From Spirochaetota bacterium (GTDB lineage Bacteria; Spirochaetota; Spirochaetia; Treponematales; Treponemataceae), in assembly GCA_029571425.1 (NCBI GenBank), contig JAKPSR010000306.1, positions 1-9,073 on the forward strand: 9,073 bases of DNA, written 5' to 3'. The stretch's first letter is position 1. Each line of letters starts with the position of its first letter. The notes under the pieces are model-generated. The model made no database searches. It was not told where the DNA came from and was given only the letters and a program-made list of their open reading frames with translations. Position numbers and translations under genes: made by a program. Of this stretch, positions 5,147 through 9,073 are shown piece after piece.

Positions 5147-6214
5147 ATGAGCAAAGTGGTACTGGGCGCGGACTCGCTAGACGGCTATTTGACCGAGAAG
5201 GATCAAAGTTTCCTCGCCAGGATGGACGGCCTCTACGCGAGGGCGATGGACTCTTTCAGGATACTGGCGGCCGGCGGCTTCAGCTCGACCCTCGCGAACG
5301 AGGAAAAGAAGGTTATCGACATCTACAACGAGATGGGCCACGTGATGCAGGACATCTGCAAGGCGGCGCCCGGCATCAAGGTGTATTCCTTCGAGACCGA
5401 GGAGACGAGCCACGCGGAGGCGTCGCGGGTCATCGCCAAGCTCCGCGATATCCGAACCGGGCATAACGAGTTCGTCTACTATACCCAGCGCGCGTACGAG
5501 ATGCTCTTCCGCCTCGCTTACACCGGAAACCATTCCGACAACAAGAATTACCTGGTGGTCAAGACCCCGGTGACGGCGCCTGTGCAAAACTACGCCGTGC
5601 ACAAGATACCGGACATCGACTACAAGATCGAGAACTCCGTGATGTGCGTAATGCTCCGCGGGGCCCTCCTGCCCTCGATGATCGTCTCGAAGGAGATCGA
5701 GGAGTACTCCTCGCACGGGTACGTCACCCCCTTCGCCCTATTCAAGATTAAGCGGGACGACTCGAAAAAAGAGAAGAACATGGAGTACGTCCTCGATCTC
5801 GATAAGTCATTCTTCAATATCGCCGACATGAACGGTAAGGACTTGATCTTCGCGGACCCGATGAACGCGACCGGAGGAAGCCTCGTAACCGTCGTGAAGT
5901 ACCTAATCGAGAACGGCGTGAAGCCGCGGTCGATCAAGTTCTTCAACGTGATCTCCGCCCTGAAGGGCGCGCTTCGGGTGGTCCGGGCCCTGGATAACTG
6001 TACCGTCTATACGCTCTGGATGGACCCGGTGCTCAACTCGTCGGCGTACATTATGCCGGGACTCGGCGACGCGGGGGATCGGATCAACGGGAAGGATACC
6101 GAGGACACACCGAGGAACATCATCCAGCTCGTCGCAGACTATGGTTCCGACATCGCCGGGCTGTATCGCTCGCAGCTGAGGAAGATCGAGCAGATCGTCC
6201 TCGGCGCCCATTAA
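5147..6214 (+). CDS. upp: uracil phosphoribosyltransferase-like protein, long form
   Basis: By homology this enzyme makes UMP from uracil and PRPP (pyrimidine salvage, cytoplasm). The product has 355 residues, against about 208 for E. coli Upp. Similarity begins near LRDIRTGHNEF (residue 99) and covers the PRPP-binding loop DPMNATGGS (237-245) and the uracil-binding segment YIMPGLGDAGD (301-311). Added to this core are a helical N-terminal extension of about 98 residues and a tail of about 44 residues after GDAGD. The pyrophosphate-loop region reads MLRGALLPS (169-177), where typical Upp has LRAGLGM, so Gly and Ala are exchanged. The start is supported by GGAGG 6 nt upstream. A TPR lipoprotein gene follows after 10 nt. 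The phosphoribosyltransferase fold is near certain; substrate identity as uracil is likely because the C-terminal base-binding segment is kept. Confidence 0.85.
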   Translation: MSKVVLGADSLDGYLTEKDQSFLARMDGLYARAMDSFRILAAGGFSSTLANEEKKVIDIYNEMGHVMQDICKAAPGIKVYSFETEETSHAEASRVIAKLRDIRTGHNEFVYYTQRAYEMLFRLAYTGNHSDNKNYLVVKTPVTAPVQNYAVHKIPDIDYKIENSVMCVMLRGALLPSMIVSKEIEEYSSHGYVTPFALFKIKRDDSKKEKNMEYVLDLDKSFFNIADMNGKDLIFADPMNATGGSLVTVVKYLIENGVKPRSIKFFNVISALKGALRVVRALDNCTVYTLWMDPVLNSSAYIMPGLGDAGDRINGKDTEDTPRNIIQLVADYGSDIAGLYRSQLRKIEQIVLGAH

Positions 6215-6224
6215 GGCCGGCCCG

Positions 6225-6827
6225 ATGGGCGCTTTCCGCGCCTTGCTCGCCGTTATGGTCTTTTCCCTCGCGCTGGCGTCGTGCGCCACGGGCGGGAAAC
6301 GGATGGCGGCGGAGTACTACGCCCTCGCCGAGGGCTACGCCGAGATCTCGAAGCACGACAAGGCCATCGCCTATTACCGAAAGGCGGCGCGCTGGCCCGC
6401 CTACGAGAACGCATCCCGCTACGGACTCGCCCGCTCGCTCGCTATGACCGGCGACTACTCAGGCGCGATCGAGGCGATCGAGCCGCTTCTCGCGGAAGAT
6501 CCCGACAACAAGCTCGTATCGGGCGCCTACGCCTTCCTGCTCGCGAAATCCGGCAAGGCCGACGAGGCCGTCGCCCTGTATAAGCGGTTCTACGACGAGT
6601 CGCCGGACGACCCCCGCGCGGGGCGCGACTACGCCGAACTCCTCGTCCTCGCGGGCAGGAACCAGGAAGCCATCGATCTTGTCGCCGCGCTAAAGCTCCG
6701 CTTCCCCGGCGCCGAGGCGTTGAAGGACGTGGACGCGCTCGAGACCCGCGCGAAGGCGGCGATCGAGGAGGCGGCGAAGCCCGCCGCGCCGGATACGAAG
6801 CCTGAGACTAAGGCGAAAAAAAGCTAA
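6225..6827 (+). CDS. TPR lipoprotein
   Basis: The 200-residue product has a lipoprotein signal: a hydrophobic core at residues 5-18, and LASC with Cys20 as the lipidation site. Four helix-turn-helix repeats of 34 residues follow in register at about residues 28-61, 62-95, 96-129 and 130-163. They have TPR-like positions such as YYALAEGYAEISKHDKAIAY and GYxxxxxxDYxxAIEAIEPLL. The last 25 residues or so are low-complexity, rich in Lys, Ala, Pro and Glu, and probably disordered. TPR lipoproteins usually act as scaffolds in envelope complexes; the partner is unknown here. The start follows the upp-like stop by 10 nt, with only a weak AAGG at 6213-6216, so it is probably translated as the second gene of that operon. 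A later Met at residue 11 would destroy the signal peptide. Confidence 0.88.
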   Translation: MGAFRALLAVMVFSLALASCATGGKRMAAEYYALAEGYAEISKHDKAIAYYRKAARWPAYENASRYGLARSLAMTGDYSGAIEAIEPLLAEDPDNKLVSGAYAFLLAKSGKADEAVALYKRFYDESPDDPRAGRDYAELLVLAGRNQEAIDLVAALKLRFPGAEALKDVDALETRAKAAIEEAAKPAAPDTKPETKAKKS

Positions 6828-6833
6828 AAAGGA

Positions 6834-8003
6834 TTACTCTTCCCACCCAAAGCGGGAATGGGCCCGCGCGAGGAACGCTTCCTCGACCAAGGGTTCGAGG
6901 CCCGCGCGATCGTAAAGCTCGCGAGTGTACGCGACCTTGGCCTTCAGTACCGGGTGTTTCGGCGAGAAAAGCACGCAGCAATCCTCGTAGGGCAGGATCG
7001 ACGTCTCGTATGTGCCGATGGACTTCGCGGTCGCGATGATCTCGTCCTTGTCCATGCCAACGAGCGGGCGAAGGACGGGAAGCTCAGCCATCGAGTTCGT
7101 CACCGTCATGTTTTCGATCGTTTGGCTCGCCACCTGCCCGAGGCTTTCGCCCGTTATCAGGCACTTCGAGCCGATTGCCCGCGCGAGTCGGTTTGCCGCG
7201 CTCATCATGCACATCCTGAGGAGGACGGTCGCGTAATCGACGGGGGCATTATCCCTGATGCGCTGCTGTACCTCGGTGAACGGGACGACGTTCAGGTGCG
7301 TGCCGAGCCCGTACCGGGCGAGGACGCGCGCGAGGTCCTCGACCTTTTTCTGCGCCTCGGGCGAGGTGTAGGGATGCGAGTGGAAGTAGATGCAGTCGAG
7401 CTTCATGCCCCGCTTGAGCATCCGGTAGCCCGCGACGGGCGAGTCGATCCCCCCTGAAAGAAGGAGGAGGCCGCGGCCGCCGGTCCCGCAGGGGAGCCCG
7501 CGGTGCCCGGGTACCGTCGGGCCATAGACGAAGGCGCGCTCGCGCACCTCGACCGAGATCACGGCGTCGGGCGCGTGGACGTCTACGGCGAGGATGCCGC
7601 GCTCGTAGACGGCCTCGCCGAGGTCGCGCGCGATCTCGTACGAGGTAAGGGGAAAGTCCTTGTCGGCGCGGCGGGCCTCGATCTTGAAGCTCCGCTTCCC
7701 GCCGTCGCGCGCGCGTTCCGCCTCGGCGATGACGGCCGCCTTCATCTCGTCCATCGTCTTGCCGACCTTGGCGGCGCGGGACCATCCCGCGATCCCGACG
7801 AGGTGCGAGAGCGCGTACTCGATCGCGGGCACGGACTCCTCCGGTCCCTCGACGTACATCCTGCCGGAAACGAGGCGGACCGACGCGCGCTTTCTCTCGA
7901 GGTAGTGCCTGGCGTTTTGCACCAGGCGTTCCTCGAAGTCCTTGCGGTTTCCGCCTTTTAGGGTAAGCTCGCCGAGTTTGACGAGATAGGTCACGGTTTC
8001 CAT
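6834..8003 (-). CDS. thiI: tRNA 4-thiouridine synthase ThiI, rhodanese-less form
   Basis: ThiI adenylates tRNA uridine-8 and transfers persulfide sulfur to give 4-thiouridine, a near-UV sensor; in many bacteria it also feeds sulfur to thiamine thiazole synthesis. The protein has 389 residues. An N-terminal ferredoxin-like region contains GELTLKGGNR (11-20), and a THUMP domain spans about 60-165. The PP-loop ATPase domain has SGGIDS at 183-188, then GESLGQVASQT (285-295) and PYEDCCVLFSPKHP with Cys342 and Cys343. There is no C-terminal rhodanese domain, as in B. subtilis ThiI and unlike the 482-residue E. coli protein. GGGAG 6 nt before the ATG fixes the start. The gene lies 17 nt downstream of a cysteine desulfurase gene, the expected sulfur donor. 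Its stop is 6 nt from that of the convergent lipoprotein gene. Confidence 0.97.
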   Translation of the reverse strand: METVTYLVKLGELTLKGGNRKDFEERLVQNARHYLERKRASVRLVSGRMYVEGPEESVPAIEYALSHLVGIAGWSRAAKVGKTMDEMKAAVIAEAERARDGGKRSFKIEARRADKDFPLTSYEIARDLGEAVYERGILAVDVHAPDAVISVEVRERAFVYGPTVPGHRGLPCGTGGRGLLLLSGGIDSPVAGYRMLKRGMKLDCIYFHSHPYTSPEAQKKVEDLARVLARYGLGTHLNVVPFTEVQQRIRDNAPVDYATVLLRMCMMSAANRLARAIGSKCLITGESLGQVASQTIENMTVTNSMAELPVLRPLVGMDKDEIIATAKSIGTYETSILPYEDCCVLFSPKHPVLKAKVAYTRELYDRAGLEPLVEEAFLARAHSRFGWEE

Positions 8004-8008
8004 AGTAG

Positions 8009-8013
8009 CTCCC
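8009..8013 (-). promoter_or_regulatory. ribosome binding site of thiI
   Basis: On the minus strand GGGAG precedes the thiI ATG (8003-8001) with 5 nt between. It lies in the 17-nt gap after the desulfurase stop and supports independent initiation on a shared mRNA. Confidence 0.7.
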
Positions 8014-8020
8014 GAATCGA

Positions 8021-9073
8021 TTAATAGTTTCGCGTCGCGCGGTCAAGCTCGGCGAGGAAGGCGTCGACGTCGCCGTCGGAGGTCGTCGGGCCGATCGAGA
8101 CCCGAAACGCGTTTTGCCGCGCCTCCGCGGAGACGCCCATCGCCTCGAGTACCGGCCGCGATTTTTTCTTCGACGAGCATGCGGACCCGGTTGAGACGAA
8201 TATGCCACGCTCGCCGAGCACGCGGACGAGTACCTCGCCGGGCACATTGGCGGTGGCGGCCTGCAGTATCCAGGGCGAGAAGCGCGTGTCCGTCTCGCCG
8301 CGCGAGGCGGGGACGGTCGTTACCCCGGGGATCGAGCGGAGCCCGGAGACGATTCGCGCCATCAGGCCGCGCGCGCGCTCGAGGCGCGTGTGGTCGAGAC
8401 GGGCGCGCTCGAGGGCGAGCGCGAGGGCCATGGCCCCGGCGAGGTTCTCGGTCCCGGGCCTCGTGCCGCTTTCCTGGCCGCCGCCGCGCACGAAGGGCTC
8501 GAAGGCGCGGTTCGCGACGAGGACGCCAATGCCGCGCGGGCCAGCGATCTTGTGCGCGCTCGCGCTCGCTGTGTCGATGCCGTCGGCCTTGAGGTCGATC
8601 GGCACCTTGCCGACGGCCTGAACCGCGTCGACGTGGAAATGCGCGGGGCGCCGCCCCGTGCCCGGCCCGGTGGCCGAGCGGAGGGCGCGCGCGATCTCGG
8701 CGACGGGCTGGATCGCGCCGGTCTCGTTGTTCACCGCCATCACGCACACGAGGGCAGTATCCTCGCGGAGGGCGGAAACGACGGCCTCGGGCGAGACGAT
8801 GCCGTCTCGATCGCAAGGTATCGAATGGACGCGCCACCCGGTCGCGGCGAGGGATTTCGCCAATTCGGAGACCGATGGGTGCTCGATCGCGCTCAGGGCG
8901 ATCGAGCCGCGCGCCGGGCGCTGGAGGAGCGACAGCATGGGAAGGTGATTGGACTCGGTGCCGCCTGAGGTGAATATGACTGATCCCGCCGCGACGCCGA
9001 GGGCGCGGGCGGCTCTCTCTCGCGCCGCCTCAAGGGCAGCCCGCGCGGCGAGGCCGGCAGGATGGGCGCTCGA
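8021..9073 (-). CDS. cysteine desulfurase (NifS/IscS family), 5'-truncated
   Basis: This PLP enzyme converts L-cysteine to L-alanine and leaves a persulfide on its catalytic cysteine, for sulfur delivery to tRNA thiolation, Fe-S clusters or thiamine. The frame runs off the window end, so 350 residues are visible and perhaps 25-30 N-terminal ones are missing. Numbering from the first visible residue, TSGGTESN (37-44) binds PLP phosphate, EHPSV has His65, VNNETG and FHVDAVQAVGK carry Asp149 and Gln152, and SAHKIAGPRG has the PLP lysine Lys175. GGGQESGTRPGTEN follows, then STGSACSSKKK with the catalytic Cys299. The set is complete. I cannot separate NifS, IscS and a dedicated NifZ/YrvO-type partner from sequence alone, but its position 17 nt before thiI favours a role as ThiI sulfur donor. 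Confidence 0.96.
   Translation of the reverse strand, partial: SSAHPAGLAARAALEAARERAARALGVAAGSVIFTSGGTESNHLPMLSLLQRPARGSIALSAIEHPSVSELAKSLAATGWRVHSIPCDRDGIVSPEAVVSALREDTALVCVMAVNNETGAIQPVAEIARALRSATGPGTGRRPAHFHVDAVQAVGKVPIDLKADGIDTASASAHKIAGPRGIGVLVANRAFEPFVRGGGQESGTRPGTENLAGAMALALALERARLDHTRLERARGLMARIVSGLRSIPGVTTVPASRGETDTRFSPWILQAATANVPGEVLVRVLGERGIFVSTGSACSSKKKSRPVLEAMGVSAEARQNAFRVSIGPTTSDGDVDAFLAELDRATRNY

Noticed and set aside
5177..5716. Minus-strand open frame opposite the upp-like gene
   Set aside because: It is rich in Val, His, Arg and Leu, as complements of GC-biased codons are, with no motif or start signal.
8021..8046. Possible thiI promoter on the minus strand (TTGACC at 8046-8041, TATTAA at 8026-8021)
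   Set aside because: The spacer is only 14 nt and the -10 is poor; the gene is more simply read from the desulfurase transcript.
7249..8247. Long minus-strand open frame across the thiI/desulfurase junction
   Set aside because: The product is Arg/Pro-rich low-complexity sequence typical of a wrong frame in GC-rich DNA, and it overlaps two well-supported genes.
8390..8968. Long plus-strand open frame opposite the desulfurase
   Set aside because: It is antisense to conserved catalytic motifs, has no ribosome binding site or recognisable domain, and such frames are common in GC-rich genes.
1..9073. Search for CRISPR repeats, insertion sequences, tRNA or rRNA genes, attachment sites and a defence or mobile cassette
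   Set aside because: No direct-repeat array, transposase, integrase, inverted terminal repeats or RNA gene was found by reading both strands; the segment reads as ordinary core chromosome.

Overview
The window is a GC-rich bacterial chromosome segment, densely packed with housekeeping and envelope genes. The best guess is a spirochaete (Treponema/Spirochaeta-like). The reasons are a V-type ATPase ending in the order subunit I - subunit K with no F-type genes, an ispG of the short 'QTMWKSP' type, an unusually long uracil phosphoribosyltransferase, and several TPR and small beta-barrel envelope proteins. This taxonomic call is inference. No tRNA, rRNA, insertion sequence, CRISPR array or phage gene was seen.

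Layout. (1) 1-2182, plus strand: the 3' part of V-type ATPase subunit I (5' end outside the window) and the complete membrane-ring subunit K, closed by a strong intrinsic terminator at 2230-2267. (2) 2283-4515: a promoter that lies almost on the start codon, ispG (MEP isoprenoid pathway), and an overlapping gene for an exported TPR-like protein of unknown function. (3) 4516-5117: a hairpin, a small exported beta-barrel protein gene and an intrinsic terminator. (4) 5119-6827: an extended -10 promoter packed against that terminator, a long upp-like phosphoribosyltransferase gene, and a TPR lipoprotein gene 10 nt downstream. (5) 6834-9073, minus strand: thiI preceded by a cysteine desulfurase gene whose 5' end is outside the window. 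The two blocks converge with only 6 nt between stop codons.

Function. Subunits I and K form the ion-translocating membrane sector, and K carries the side chains that bind Na+ in the Enterococcus hirae ring. IspG supplies isoprenoid precursors. The desulfurase and the rhodanese-less ThiI make a plausible sulfur relay for tRNA 4-thiouridine. The two TPR proteins and the barrel are envelope proteins without an assigned role.

I found no convincing new multi-gene system. The points most worth a second look are the extended, altered phosphoribosyltransferase, the probable leaderless start of ispG, a near-consensus promoter inside the TPR gene together with a strong hairpin ahead of the barrel gene, and the sodium-type K ring.
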